DNA of 64,000 nt, from the NCBI GenBank assembly GCA_025175895.1, contig CM046005.1:65868325-65932324 (forward strand), read 5' to 3'. Every line of letters starts with the position of its first letter. Positions within the stretch are counted from its first letter, which is position 1. Position numbers and translations under genes: made by a program. This DNA is from Wurfbainia villosa. Lineage: Eukaryota > Streptophyta > Magnoliopsida > Zingiberales > Zingiberaceae. Under the pieces are notes generated by a model. The model had not been told where the DNA came from. It did no database searches and saw only the letters and a program-made list of their open reading frames with translations. Of the stretch, positions 1 through 10,376 are shown piece by piece.

Positions 1-424
1 CATTCAAATGAGCCATCATCTTGAGAACATGATCCCTCACGGGTGTTCCCTCGATCATGGTAGTCGTCATCAAGTTTCTCATGCCTTCCTGCCTAGCAGC
101 CAAATTTTGGTGTCCGTAAAGCTCTTTGAGATTGAGCATCATGTCATAAGCAGTGGGCATGGCTTGATGCTGATGTTGCAATACATTTGACATAGATTCC
201 AAAATGTAACACCGCGCCATCTCATGGGTCTTAATCCACTTCTTATAACTCTCCTTCTCCCTTTACCCAGAATCATCCGCAGACTTAGGAGGGCACTCTT
301 CGAGGAGTACATATTTGTATTCCTCAGCAGTCAAGACAATGTCAAGATTCCTCTTCCAATCAAAGTAGTTGGGTCCAGTAAGTTTATTTTCTTTCAGTAT
401 CACAGCAAGCGGGTTGAAAGACAT
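1..424 (-). pseudogene. Copia gag, N-terminal fragment with nonsense codon (element N)
   Basis: Gag is the nucleocapsid protein that packages element RNA in virus-like particles. The start codon is at 424-422. The first residues contain KENKLTGPNY followed by W-x-R, the usual opening of copia gag (UBN2/DUF4219-type region). A TAA at 265-263 stops the frame after about 53 codons, but the same frame continues downstream with residues matching the gag of element A, so this is one nonsense change and not a shift. The fragment runs off the left edge, so the zinc knuckle is not seen. Plus-strand reading frames over the same bases are shadows. Confidence 0.8.
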
Positions 425-1017
425 TTTGAAAGAAAACCTAAGAATCACATAGATCAAAAACATTAGATTTCAAAAAATTATTGATTCCTCAAACAATAAA
501 ATTTTAAAATCAACCAACACCTCAAAACACCGAGAATATCGTATGCCACGATAGTGTGGACGTATACAAAATCTACATTTGTAAGAGGAGGTTTTACCCA
601 TTAATTTTACTATCTTGTCAACCTAACTTTTTGACAAGTAAAATTAATAGTTGGTTCCTCTTCGGCCCTACAAATAAAAGCAGTGACTATGATAGGGAGG
701 ATACTTATATTTGTATCTAAGTGTTTACCATTACTCGGTACCAAGGTAATTATCTCGGGTTATGTGCCTTCCGATGGGGAAGTACACATGATTCTTAATA
801 ATTTCCTATAACCATATTCGACCTTGTGATCCGCAAACAAACTCATCCGATGGGGAGGAAGGCACTCAGAGCCGACGTGCAAGTTTGTTTGCATCACATA
901 TCAAATCGTAATGGAGGTCGTGGGAATTTATAAAAATATCCCTCTCCCACTTAGTAATTTGAAATTGAGGAATTTTCTAGCCTACGACATGCATAAATGC
1001 ATAAATTTTCTACCGTG
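425..1017 (-). other. Untranslated leader of element N
   Basis: Noncoding stretch between primer-binding site and gag start. It is close in sequence to 40766-41330, the leader of element A, which is longer. No conserved ORF is seen. Confidence 0.7.
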
Positions 1018-1029
1018 GCTCTGATACCA
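1018..1029 (-). other. Primer-binding site of N (initiator Met tRNA)
   Basis: On the minus strand it reads TGGTATCAGAGC, the complement of the 3' end of initiator methionine tRNA and the usual copia primer site. It lies one base inside the LTR edge. Confidence 0.9.
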
Positions 1030-1900
1030 CTGGTAGGGAGTTGCTTTGGAGGCTCATTGGCTCCCATGTCCCCGGATTAAAATTTTCACTAATGAAAGAA
1101 TTAATCCGGATGGGATGAGTTTCCTTGGCACAACCAATTCGTCGTCGTGCTAACAACTTGAGTGATCGCTTGAACAAACTAGTTGTTCAAGCATCACAAC
1201 TCTTCTAGTTGGTTAGCCGCGGAAGAGACGACGGACGGATCGCCGGTTTTTGTGTTTGTCTTCGGGGTCCATGATTATACAAAATATATACTAATGCACA
1301 CTTGTATAATCAACACATAAAAGAACATGCTAAGATCAGAATATAAAGTTGTAAAACTTTTATACCTTACGATCTTCTACCATATGTCCTATCCTCCTCG
1401 TGGACGACGTGTGGGCGAAGATCCTCCACGAGTAGAAGCCTTCTAGATCGCGTTCTTCCCTTCCTTGTCTGCTGCGAACAAAGAGAAGAACCAACAAAAC
1501 CTTTCCTTTCTAGAACCAGCAACCAAGAAAGGGAGTTTGATGCAACCGCCAGCCAAGGAACGAATGGATGAAGCGCCGACCACCAATGCAAGGAGAACCG
1601 CCGGCTACCAATGCAAGGAGAACCGCCGGCCACCTTGGAGAGTATGAAGGAGTGAACGCCGGCCAACCTTGAAGAGAGGTTGCTGCCGGCCAAGGAATAA
1701 GAGAGCGACCAAGAGGATGGGCGCCGACCAAGTCTTGATGAAAGAAGTTTGGCGCCGGCAACAACTTGATGGAAGAAGATGGGCGCCGGTTCTTGTCACA
1801 ATGTTGCCGCCCAAGCCTAACCTTCCAAACCCTAGCCACCCAACCTAAAACCCTAACTCCAATTAAATCAATTATTACCTTGCCGCCCAACCTAAGCCCT

Positions 1901-1910
1901 CTATTTATAG
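1901..1910 (-). promoter_or_regulatory. Probable TATA box of LTR N
   Basis: On the minus strand it reads CTATAAATAG. The TATA elements of related LTRs A, E and J occupy the same place just downstream of the tandem array. Confidence 0.5.
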
Positions 1911-1934
1911 AATTGGGCTTAAGCCTCCTTTAAT

Positions 1935-2195
1935 CTCCATCGTCGGATATGGGTTTTATCCCAACCGTCAGATCTAGGGTTTCATCCCAACCGTCGGATC
2001 TAGGATTTCATCCCAACCGTCGGATCTAGGGTTTTATCCCAACCGTCGGATCTAGGGATTTAATCCCAACCGTCGATTCTAGGGTTTCATCCTAACCATC
2101 GGATCTAGGGATTTAATCCCAATCGTTGGTTCTAGGGTTTCATCCCAACCATCGGATCTAGGGATTTAATCCCAACCGTTGGTTCTACAGTTTTG
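1935..2195 (-). repeat. Tandem array of about 27-bp units in LTR N
   Basis: Degenerate copies of a unit holding CCGTCGGATCTAGGG and a near-palindromic GGGATTTAATCCC. The same array recurs in LTRs J, A (both) and E, at the same place upstream of the TATA box. Confidence 0.8.
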
Positions 2196-3133
2196 TTTTA
2201 CATCCTTGGATCTAGATTTCATGAGGATTATATTAGGATACGATAGGGACCAAAAGGAGGAGTTGGATCTTGGCTACCCGATGGATCGGAACCACACAAA
2301 CTTGATCCATTAATGATGTTCCATTCCACTAGAGGATCATCATTGAACTACCTCACCAACCCCAATAAATTAATATGGGCTCCATATATTATTTGTACAT
2401 TCATCTCCCCGTGTTTAAGATATCGAATGTCCGTCAATTAATTTATTTACTGACCATCAATTAATTAACATCTAACTCCTCGAGTAGTACCACTCAACCT
2501 TATCATCATGTTGACTAAGTCAACCAGCTGGGTTTACATGATGAACCTTATGAGCTCCTCAAGGGGACATCATCAACCTAATATATAGGACACGGTTTTC
2601 TTCTATAATCAACGACACACCATCTAAATAATATCATTTCCTAACTTACCGGGCATATTGATTTAATCCATCTAAATCTCACCCTCTGGTAAATCAAAGA
2701 AATAAATACTAAGTACATGTGCCCGTTATTATATCGAGATTAAGAGCATGTACAACATAATATCCGAGGTCCGATTCAATTATGTAGTCAATAATTAATT
2801 GAATCACCTCTATGTCGGTCCTGCTCAATACACCTAAGTGTACTAGTGTAACTCTATGTTCAAGACAAAACAATACCAAGCTACACTACAACCATGCCAA
2901 TGGTTTGTCCAAAACCATCTTGGTTGTGAGCCTCTACTTATATTTTACAAGGGACTGATAACATGATCTTCTGTACCACACCAAGCACCATGTTATCTAC
3001 AATGTAAAATATTAGACAATATGCACACACACATATAATAAATATATAAAGTGCAAACAATGATCATGTGATTCTTATTCCAAAATAAAATGTTCATACA
3101 AAAAGAGCTAGGCTTTCAGTATACATTCCAACA

Positions 3134-3416
3134 CACCCTTGGACTTTACTTGCCAACCCATGTTGGCCTTTCCATGCCAAGACCAAAGCTTGGACTTTTC
3201 CCTTGCCAAGACCCATGCTTGGACTTTACATGCCAAGTACTCAAGACTTAGACTTTTCCAATGCCAAGTGTCCCACTTGGACTTTCCATGCCAAGCACCC
3301 ATGACTTTGACTTTACCATGACAATCATATTGTCATATGTTTTTGTCGAACATCAAAACATCGCTCGAGTAAAACTCGAGTCCGGTCAATCATAACCTGG
3401 GCCGATTTCACCAACA
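3134..3416 (-). repeat. LTR remnant O (SIRE-like family, minus strand)
   Basis: It ends CACCAACA at 3416, so on the minus strand it starts TGTTGGTG, like the LTRs of L, B and C. It holds four or more degenerate copies of a 25-35-bp unit with CTTGGACTTT and TGCCAAG (3139-3310), the same minisatellite seen inverted in LTR L at 5285-5500. It is cut at 3133 by N, so most of O must lie left of N, outside the window. Confidence 0.6.
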
Positions 3417-3512
3417 GAGACCTCTACATCCAGGATCAATGAAGAACAAGCTCACAGTTCCCTTATAGGTAACTCAAGCATAATGATTAAAAATAAAGAT
3501 CACATAATTTGA

Positions 3513-4500
3513 TTTGAGGGTAGGGAAAGAGGACACTACAAGCGCAAGTGTCCAAGTAAAATCAAGAAAAAGGCTCAATTGGTGCCAAAGACCAAGGTGA
3601 AGCCCAAGGAGGCTGGAGCCTCGATATGGAAAGGCAAGCAGCATATAGTGTGCTTTTGGTGCTACCAAAAGGGTCATTATCGGAGCCAATATCCGAGGGG
3701 GAGGCACCCAACCAAGGATAAGGTAGAGTGCTCAAGTGTAGGGGGAGCTCCTAAGGTTAAGGTATCATTTCATATTTTACTTGCAATTTATCATGATATG
3801 AAGCATGCTAGTAGTAAGGTTTATTGTTTCAGTGCTAAACATCATGATATTAAAACTAGGGACAATTCTGGGATTGTTAGCTCTAAAACTACCCCACCTA
3901 AGGATGAGAACAACCTAGGCAAAAACCCTAAGAAAAATAGACATATGCCTAGGAAGAAGAAGAATGCCCAAAAATATAGTGAAAGATCAAAAATAGCTAT
4001 ATTAGAAAAGGAAAATTAAGCCTTGAGGTCAAAGCTTGATAAATTTAAAAAGACCCTCAAAAATATGGAAAACATATTAAAAGGGTTTAGTAGGCAAAAT
4101 CTAGGGTTTTGTAGGCAAGAGTCAATTATTGACAAGAAAGGTTTGGGTTACAAGCCAACACAAGGAAATCAAGCAATCTTACCATAATGTTCCATTTAAC
4201 TATGGAACTAACCCTAGGTCTAGGAAAGCCAAGGTTTCAAGGGATGTCATCCCTAGAATTGACCTTGATAGGAGTCAAGTGACTAAGGTTTCTAAGAAAC
4301 CTAGAAAAGTCACCAAGAAGGTTATAAGGGAAGATATCTCTAAGGTTAACCTTAATGAGACCACAATGACCAAGGCTTCCAAGAAGTCTAGAAGAGTCAT
4401 TAGAAAGGTATTAAGGAAAATTATCCTTAGTGAATACCTAGAAAATCCAAGGAGCTCCAATATGTATTGGGTTCCTAGGAGTGTGATTCCTTCACGCTAA
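3513..4500 (+). pseudogene. Copia gag remnant with two zinc-knuckle-like motifs (element M)
   Basis: A first partial knuckle (GHYKRKC, about 3531-3551) is followed by a second, CFWCYQKGHYRSQY (about 3645-3690), in which the last Cys of the CCHC pattern is Tyr. A lysine-rich tail follows. A stop at 4017-4019 is followed by recognisable gag in the same frame (KKGLGYKPTQ), then a frameshift near 4180 moves the remaining coding sequence to the frame of 4129-4500. That tail repeats a Lys/Ser/Arg-rich unit two to three times and ends with YWVP. The gene is clearly dead. The start is missing. Confidence 0.65.
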
Positions 4501-5179
4501 ATGAGTATAGGGTGTGTCAACTTTAAATGGAAAGGTAGTTAACCTAACCATAGTGGAGTTGACACTCTAGAGCATTTTCAAGTTATAGATACTTTGAAAA
4601 TGAAAGTGGAAATATGATTCTAAAAGATTTTAGGATGTGTCAATTGGAATAGTAGAAGTTTGAAAAATTAATCATAATTAACACAAATAGGTTTTAGTCA
4701 ATAGTGTTCAAATTTGGGGTTTTTGGTACACTTGAGGGAGTTGGGTTGTTATTATAGAAAATTTAGTATTTGATATAATTTTAGATAATTGCAATTAGGT
4801 TCAAAACTTAGGTATTCTTATACCTTTGCATTTCATATATTTGCCATGCTTTAATTTCCATAATTTATGTCATGACATCATGTATCACATGAATATTTAA
4901 AATATGTCATGATTAATATTTAGGTTATTTCTATCATGTCATGATGTCATTGGTAATGTTTCTAAATTATGCAATAAATATATACAATGATCATATTTAT
5001 GCATTAAGATAATCAAATTGAAATTAAAGACAAATGACATTATTTGACATCCTAGGTAAGGAGATCAAATGGATATGCCTATATAACAATGAATGAACCC
5101 TTAGATTAAGGAAGAACCAAAATCACATCTCACAAAGACTAGAGGATGACAAGTGTGTGTATTGAAACACTCTAGGCAC
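4501..5179. other. AT-rich noncoding stretch after gag of M
   Basis: No coding sequence or strong repeat is recognised. In B and C a similar AT-rich spacer separates gag from protease, so this is probably the corresponding spacer of M, cut by L at 5180. Confidence 0.4.
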
Positions 5180-5675
5180 TGTTGGTGCAACAATGCCCCA
5201 AGCATTTATGTATTTTGATATTTGGATAATCATTTATAGTTAGACAATATTTATGATCTAATAATGAATTATTAAGTGATAGGAAAATCCAAGTATGAAA
5301 ACTTAGTAAAGAGAAGTCCAAGTGTGAATCTTGGCAAGGAAAGTCCAAGGGAATGTCTTGGCAGCATAAGTCCAAGCATGTAGTCTTAACGACATAAAGT
5401 TAAAGCGGACCTTGGCAAAGGAAGTCCAAAGGCAAGGTCTTGGTAGGGTAAGTCCAAGCATGTAGTTTTAACGGCGTAAAGTCCAAGCGGGTTTTGGCAA
5501 AGAAGAAACCCAAAGCATGATGAAACTGAGGGAAGCTTTTGAAGGAAAGCACAAGGATGAAGGAGTCATGGAATCAGAGGAATCCTAGAGGCGCAAGGTT
5601 GATGGAGAAGCTAGAAGGTTAAGTCTAGGCTTAGGGTATAGTTTCAAGTATCAATTAGTCATACTTGAGTTGTGC

Positions 5676-6017
5676 CAGTCGACTGTCATGTTATACCAGT
5701 CGACTGGTCTCGAGAGTTCAGCACTCGAGAATTCGAAAAACTTGAGCAGTAGATAGGGGTTATGCCCCAGCTGACTAGTCAGTAGTCGACTATGGATCCA
5801 ACTGCCGAACATAAGCTTGGCAGTCGACTGATGTATAACACTAGTTAACTGATCTATATAACTTGGCAAAGGTGCTCGCCCTTGGTAGACATGAACTCGG
5901 GTCTAGGAGCCGAGTCAAGGTCTAGCAGTCAACTTACATTATGGGCAGTCGACTACCGCTGACACAGAATGGCTGATAGCCCACTGCATAGTCGATTAGG
6001 GTGATACCAGTCGACTG
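5676..6017 (+). repeat. Cluster of CAGTCGACTG palindromes in LTR L
   Basis: Perfect 10-bp copies lie at 5676-5685, 5697-5706, 5821-5830 and 6008-6017. Shorter or degenerate copies include 5784-5791 and 5946-5954. They sit in the part expected to be U3, upstream of the TATA box. Confidence 0.85.
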
Positions 6018-6156
6018 ATCAAGTAGACGTTGAGCAGTGACGATCCTAATTAGGCTTCGTCAGAAGCCGTTGGATCTGATCAATAGTAGCAGCAGTTGAC
6101 TAATGGTATGCAACAGTCAACTGTTGTCAGCCTTAATGTGTAAAAACAACCATTCT

Positions 6157-6164
6157 TTATAAAT
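6157..6164 (+). promoter_or_regulatory. Probable TATA box of LTR L
   Basis: TTATAAATAG context, 400 bp before the LTR end and downstream of the palindrome cluster. Confidence 0.55.
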
Positions 6165-6567
6165 AGAAGCTAGGGAAGGTTGGAGGAGGCTAATGATTTT
6201 ATTCTAAACGTTCATACTAAGCTTTTCAAGTCTTCCTCTTAGCTTTCAAGTGTTCTAACCTCTTCTTCCCAAACTTAACTCCATCATCTTATAAGAAGAA
6301 GAGTGTGATTGTAAGAAGGCTTCTCCCCCTTGGTGTTTGCATCAAAAGGAGGTTTTAGTGAAATCTGCTAGGGGTGATTCACATTATGGATTGTCGTAGA
6401 GTAGAAGCGTCATCTATGAACCAAGTTAAACACTTTTGTTAGCATTGTTTTTATTGTCTTTTGATTTAATTTTTAATTGTATTATTGCTCTTGCTTCTGC
6501 TAACATCTTATAGAAATCAAAAGAGACTATTCTCCCCCCTCTAGCCAATTCTCAAGGTTCCTACAAG

Positions 6568-6579
6568 TGGTATCAGAGC
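6568..6579 (+). other. Primer-binding site of L (initiator Met tRNA)
   Basis: TGGTATCAGAGC two bases after the LTR end. Confidence 0.9.
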
Positions 6580-6619
6580 CCAGGTCACATCGGAGGATCT
6601 AACCATCAACCGAAGCAAA

Positions 6620-8328
6620 ATGGCTTTTCAAGAGGGTTATAGTATGGTGTGACCACCTTTCTTCGACGGGAACGACATTGCCTATTGGAAAGGTAGGATG
6701 GAGTATTATTTGATGAATAACATTGATAATTGATTTAGTGTTGTAGATAGATTCGAAAAGCCCGTAGATGAATTTGGAGCGCCACTATCGACAAAAGATT
6801 GGACAAGGGAAATGATGAAGAAAGCTCAAGCAAATACCAAAACAACAACCACACTCCAATGTGGTTTATTAAAAGAGAAATTGAGCAAAGTCGGACCATT
6901 CGACTCTGCCAAAGAGCTCTTGGAAAAGCTCATTGAGCTCAATGAATGATCCAAGGAGACAAGGAGAGCCAAGAGCGACCTATTGATAGGTCAACTTCAA
7001 ACATTTAGCATGAAGACCAATGAGGCCGTGAGCCAAATGCACAGTAGATTCAAGGAGGTTGTCAATGGACTACATGTCATAGGTGAGAAGGTGGAAAACT
7101 GTGATTTAATAAGATACACTCTTCAAGCCTTTCCTAGAAAGACCTTATGGGCATCAATGGTTGATGTTTATAAGGTTTCTAGAGATCTTTCTTTAGTTAA
7201 ATTGGATGAATTGTTTTGTGAATTTGAATTGCATGAGCAAGCTAACATGCCATCAAAGGAGAAAGGTCTAGCTCTTGTTGTAGGAAAGAAGGAGAAGAAG
7301 AAGAAGGAGAAGAAGGAAGAAGCTTCATCCGAATCGGAGGATGAAGCATCAAGTAGTAATTAAGAAATGTCGGCGAGCGAGATGGCTCACTATGTCAAGA
7401 AGTGGGTGGGAAAATCTAGAAGACTCGATGGTAAGCGCAAGGTGACACTTGTGAGAATGCTCAGGTTCGAAACCAGACGAGGGGTCTAAAATCCCTCCTG
7501 GGCTGAATACCCTTTCTTGTGCTTACCACCGAGTTAATGGGCCAAAGGCCCACCCCGCGATTTACTCCCTCACAGTGGCCAAGGGGCCGGTCGGTGGGGG
7601 CCACTAGGTTGGCGGTTCCAATCTTTTGCGAGACTCACAAAGAAGGATGTAAAGAAGATGTTCACATCTTCAAAATGTAAGTTAAGTTTTAATCCTAATA
7701 TTGTTTGTCATTGATTCAATAAAAAGGGGCACATCAAGCCAAATTGCCTGGAGCTAAAGAAGAAGGAAGAAAAAGAAAAGAAGAAGGACAAGAAGGAGAA
7801 GGAGGAGGTTATGGTGGCTCAAACCACATGGGACACTCAAAGTGTGGAGTACTCATCCGATGATGATGAGCTTTGCCACATCACACACCATGTGACACTC
7901 ATGACATTGGGAGATGACACCGAGAGCTCAAGCCAAGAAAAGTCTTCATCTAACGACGAGTCATCATCTAGTGACGATGAGGTAAAGGACTCCCTTAAAG
8001 TAGAATTATTATACAAAACTATTGCTTATCATAAGAATGCATTAGACAAGTCAAAATCTAGGTTTAAGAACTCAAAGGTAGAAATTAAGGCAATTAAAAA
8101 TGAACAATCTTTATGTGATGATTCATGCATGATTAAGGAGGAAAATGAAAAACTTATGAATGAGGTTAGTGAACTAAAAGCATATGTAGAAAAGTTCACA
8201 AATGGCTCAAAATATTTTGACATGATTCTTAGGAACCAAAGAGTCATTTATAACAAGGCCGACATATGATATAAATCTAAGGACAAGGAAGTAGCTTATG
8301 TCTCTTTAATTAATAGAAAGGCAATTGA
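6620..8328 (+). pseudogene. SIRE-type copia gag, broken (element L)
   Basis: The start codon at 6620 opens with F-x-x-G and YWKGRMEYYL, as in the gag of B. In-frame stops occur early (near 6650, 6731 and 6947); the frame is then open at 6983-7363, including the helical gag core and a Lys/Glu-rich tail. A 204-bp insertion (7427-7630) follows. Gag resumes with a zinc knuckle near 7705 in which the second Cys is Phe and an internal TGA is present, then an acidic Ser-rich segment and a coiled coil (7811-8269). The frame before and after the insertion is the same because insertion plus duplication is 210 bp. It ends at the junction with K. Confidence 0.75.
7427..7630 (+). mobile_element. SINE-like insertion in gag of L
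   Basis: The 204-bp segment is flanked by AGACTC at 7421-7426 and 7631-7636 and interrupts the gag. It carries an A-box-like TGGTAAGCGCA at 7429-7439 and a perfect B-box GGTTCGAAACC at 7464-7474, spaced as in a tRNA-type internal Pol III promoter. It ends near a short T run (CTTTT, about 7623-7627). I did not match it to a named SINE family. Confidence 0.6.
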
Positions 8329-8620
8329 TGTTGTTCACTTCTTCGGCCTGCCAAGATCTCCCTCTCCTTTCTTGTAGATCTCGTCTGATCCGAGAACTCC
8401 CAGCTAGATCTCCTCCGATTGCCTTGAATTTGTCACTTCATAAGAGAGTATTAGTGGTGGACCAACTTCTTGGCATGGCCCCTTCGACGCTCAAGTCAGA
8501 AAGGGTAGGATGAAGAGAATATAAATATAAGATGTAGAAAAAGAAGAAGTGAGAAGAAGATCTTTGAGGTACCAAATAGCGAAGAAACAATCATCCCCTC
8601 TTATTTCCTTCTCTACCCCT

Positions 8621-8627
8621 TTTATAG
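8621..8627 (-). promoter_or_regulatory. Probable TATA box of LTR K
   Basis: Minus strand reads CATCTATAAAAGGGG. Confidence 0.5.
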
Positions 8628-8909
8628 ATGAATTATCTTTCCTTTTTCTTGAAGCGAATTTACTTTAATACCCTTGCCTAGAAGTCAAGTGTAACTGCTT
8701 TTCACGCCCCTTTTCAAAATATCTTCTTCAAATGCTTCATGTGCTTTATATTTCCCTGCCAAGTATTAATTAGATAAAATATATAAACAAATGATAAAAT
8801 ATCTTATATTAATTATGATCATCATCCTTGAACTCTTCCTTCTACTCCTATACTCCACAATACCCATACTTCCTTATTTTACCGCATTCAGAAAAAACCC
8901 TAGAAACCC

Positions 8910-9560
8910 ATACATGGCTCGGGAAATAAGCATACTGCTCGGGAAATGCACTAACTGCTCGGGAACTATATACATGGCTTGACCAGTGCATAAACTACTC
9001 TGCAATCACAATACTCAACTTTGAACCACACTTCTCTGTACCACCCTACTGAGCTTCGGAAATACATATACTGCCCGTGAAACACATATATGGCTTAGAA
9101 AATACAATACTTAACTCTGAGCATTACTGCCCTCTATCACCCTACTGAGCCCGAAAAATACATATATTGCTCGGAAAACACATAGACTGCTCTGTCAATG
9201 CAATACTTAACTCTGAGCATTACTGCCCTCTGTCACCCTACTGAGTCGGGAAATGCATATACTACTCGAGAAAATCATAAACTGCTCGGGAAAAGCATAA
9301 ACTGTTTTGTCAACACTATACTTAGCACTGAGCAACATTGCACTACTCACTCCTACTGGGCTCAAGAATTATATATATATTGCTCGGGAAAAACATAGAC
9401 TGCTTAGGAAAAGCATAAATTGCTCAAGAAAAGCATAAACTTTTTGAGAGATACATACACTGCTCTACTAACAACACTTCTGAATACAACTACTCTACTC
9501 ACCCTTACCCTGCTCGAGCGTCACATACACTACTTGGGAACTATATAAACAACTCTGAAA
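8910..9560. repeat. Degenerate minisatellite in LTR K
   Basis: Repeated short blocks of the form CTGCTCGGGAAA-N-CATA-N-A, about 20-24 bp each, are built into a longer unit with CAATACTTAACTCTGAGC (9105 and 9200). Small ORFs here are by-products. Confidence 0.7.
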
Positions 9561-9595
9561 ACCTTCTAACTGATAAGAAAATTCTAACCCCATCA

Positions 9596-9790
9596 TAAGT
9601 TCCCCCTCTTTAGTAAAATTGAAGAGAGAAGTCGAGTGAAGTTTTACAAGTATCTACTGAAACTGCCCCTACTAACAAAACAAAAACATCTCTGCCTTAG
9701 CTGAAAACTCCACACCCAACATAAGTTCCCCCTCTTTAGTAAAACTGAAGAGTAAAGTCGAGTGAAGTTTCAAAAGTATTTACTGATATA
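9596..9790 (-). other. Duplicated polypurine-tract region of K
   Basis: Two copies of a block with TAAGTTCCCCCTCTTTAG (about 9596 and 9720) followed by GTCGAGTGAAGTTT. On the minus strand each is a possible PPT; only the left one abuts the LTR. Confidence 0.5.
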
Positions 9791-9837
9791 GATTATGCCA
9801 TAAATCATAAGCTATCATAATAGGCGGTGAGCCTTAG

Positions 9838-10260
9838 ACTGTCATAAGAGGCGCAGGGCCTTAAAGTATCATATGAGGAGTAGGGCCTTAAACTGTCATA
9901 TGAGGTGTAGGGCCTTAAATGTTATATGAGGCATTGGGCCTTGAATGTTAGAAATTTTTCTATCCATTATAGCTGCCGTTATAGTTCCCTGTCGAGGAAT
10001 GTAGCTACCTAGCCCATAGGTTGTTATAGGAGGCGTAAGAGCCTTGAAAACATTTTACATATGCCATATAGGCGGCGTTATAGTCCCCATGGGGGAATAT
10101 AGCTACCTAACCCATAGGCTATTATAGTAGGCGTAAGAGACTTGAGAACATTTTACATATGCCATATAGGTGGTGTTATAGTCCCCGTGGGAGAATGTTG
10201 CTACCTAGCCCATAGGTTGTTATATGCGACGTAAGAGCCTTGAGTTAGTTTTGCACTTCA
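9838..10260. repeat. Two tandem arrays between PPT and insertion H (element K)
   Basis: First, about four copies of a 27-28-bp unit with ATGAGG-N-GTAGGGCCTTAAA (9838-9955). Second, three copies of a 98-bp unit containing AGCTACCTAGCCCATAGG (10005, 10103 and 10201 mark successive copies). The rest of 9790-10376 shows no coding sequence. Confidence 0.75.
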
Positions 10261-10376
10261 TAGCACTTAGAAAGAATACTACCGATCCTGCAAGAAAATT
10301 TTATTAGGCTTGAAAGAGCTTAGAAAAAATATCATTGATGTATGCAAGAAGAAATTCTGATTAAGCATAAAAACCC

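Larger units (their letters stand above)
1..3133 (-). mobile_element. Element N: Ty1/copia retrotransposon (Angela/Tork-like), 5' part only
   Basis: Reading leftwards on the minus strand, the order is 5' LTR, initiator-Met tRNA primer-binding site, untranslated leader and start of gag; the rest lies left of the window. The gag and LTR match element A further right in layout and wording, and the LTR is closest to solo LTR J. N interrupts LTR remnant O at 3133/3134. Its target-site duplication cannot be checked because the other end is outside the window. Confidence 0.85.
1031..3133 (-). repeat. 5' LTR of element N (about 2.1 kb)
   Basis: The plus-strand copy starts TGGTAGGGAG beside the primer-binding site and ends CCAACA at 3133, giving TG...CA ends. 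It is homologous along its length to solo LTR J (18986-21417, opposite orientation) and more distantly to the LTRs of A and E. It carries a tandem array (1935-2195) upstream of the transcript start and a TATA box at 1901-1910. Reading frames around 1367-1890 are LTR shadows. Confidence 0.85.
3417..5179 (+). mobile_element. Element M: old Ty1/copia fragment with gag
   Basis: A plus-strand gag remnant bounded by LTR O on the left and LTR L on the right. The gag ends with the residue pattern (YWVP) shared with the gags of B and C, so M is probably SIRE-type. Protease and the rest of pol are not in the window. M is the outermost host sequence recognised on this side. Confidence 0.6.
5180..6565 (+). 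repeat. 5' LTR of element L (1386 bp)
   Basis: It starts TGTTGGTGCAAC and ends TTCCTACA two bases before the primer-binding site. It contains a minisatellite of AAGTCCAAG/CTTGGCAAGG units (5285-5500), a cluster of CAGTCGACTG palindromes (5676-6017), a TATA box (6157-6164) and a pyrimidine-rich end (CTCCCCCCTCTAG) shared with LTRs B and C. Confidence 0.85.
5180..8328 (+). mobile_element. Element L: SIRE-type copia retrotransposon, 5' half
   Basis: LTR (5180-6565), initiator-Met primer site (6568-6579) and gag (from 6620) are in plus orientation. The element stops inside or just after gag at 8328, where the LTR of K begins, so K probably inserted into L and the rest is displaced beyond the window. 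A SINE-like insertion lies within the gag. Confidence 0.75.
8329..9595 (-). repeat. Probable 3' LTR of element K
   Basis: Plus-strand ends are TGTTGTTCAC (8329) and ACCCCATCA (9595), giving TG...CA. A TATA box on the minus strand lies at about 8621-8627. U3 carries many degenerate copies of CTGCTCGGGAAA-type units (8910-9560) within a longer repeat of about 95-105 bp. On the minus strand the sequence just before the LTR is AAAGAGGGGGAAC, a typical polypurine tract. The boundaries rest on these signals because the second LTR is not in the window. Confidence 0.55.

Noticed and set aside
3139..3321. ORFs of 60-64 codons on both strands with Trp/His/Phe-rich repeats
   Set aside because: They come from the CTTGGACTTT/TGCCAAG minisatellite in LTR O.
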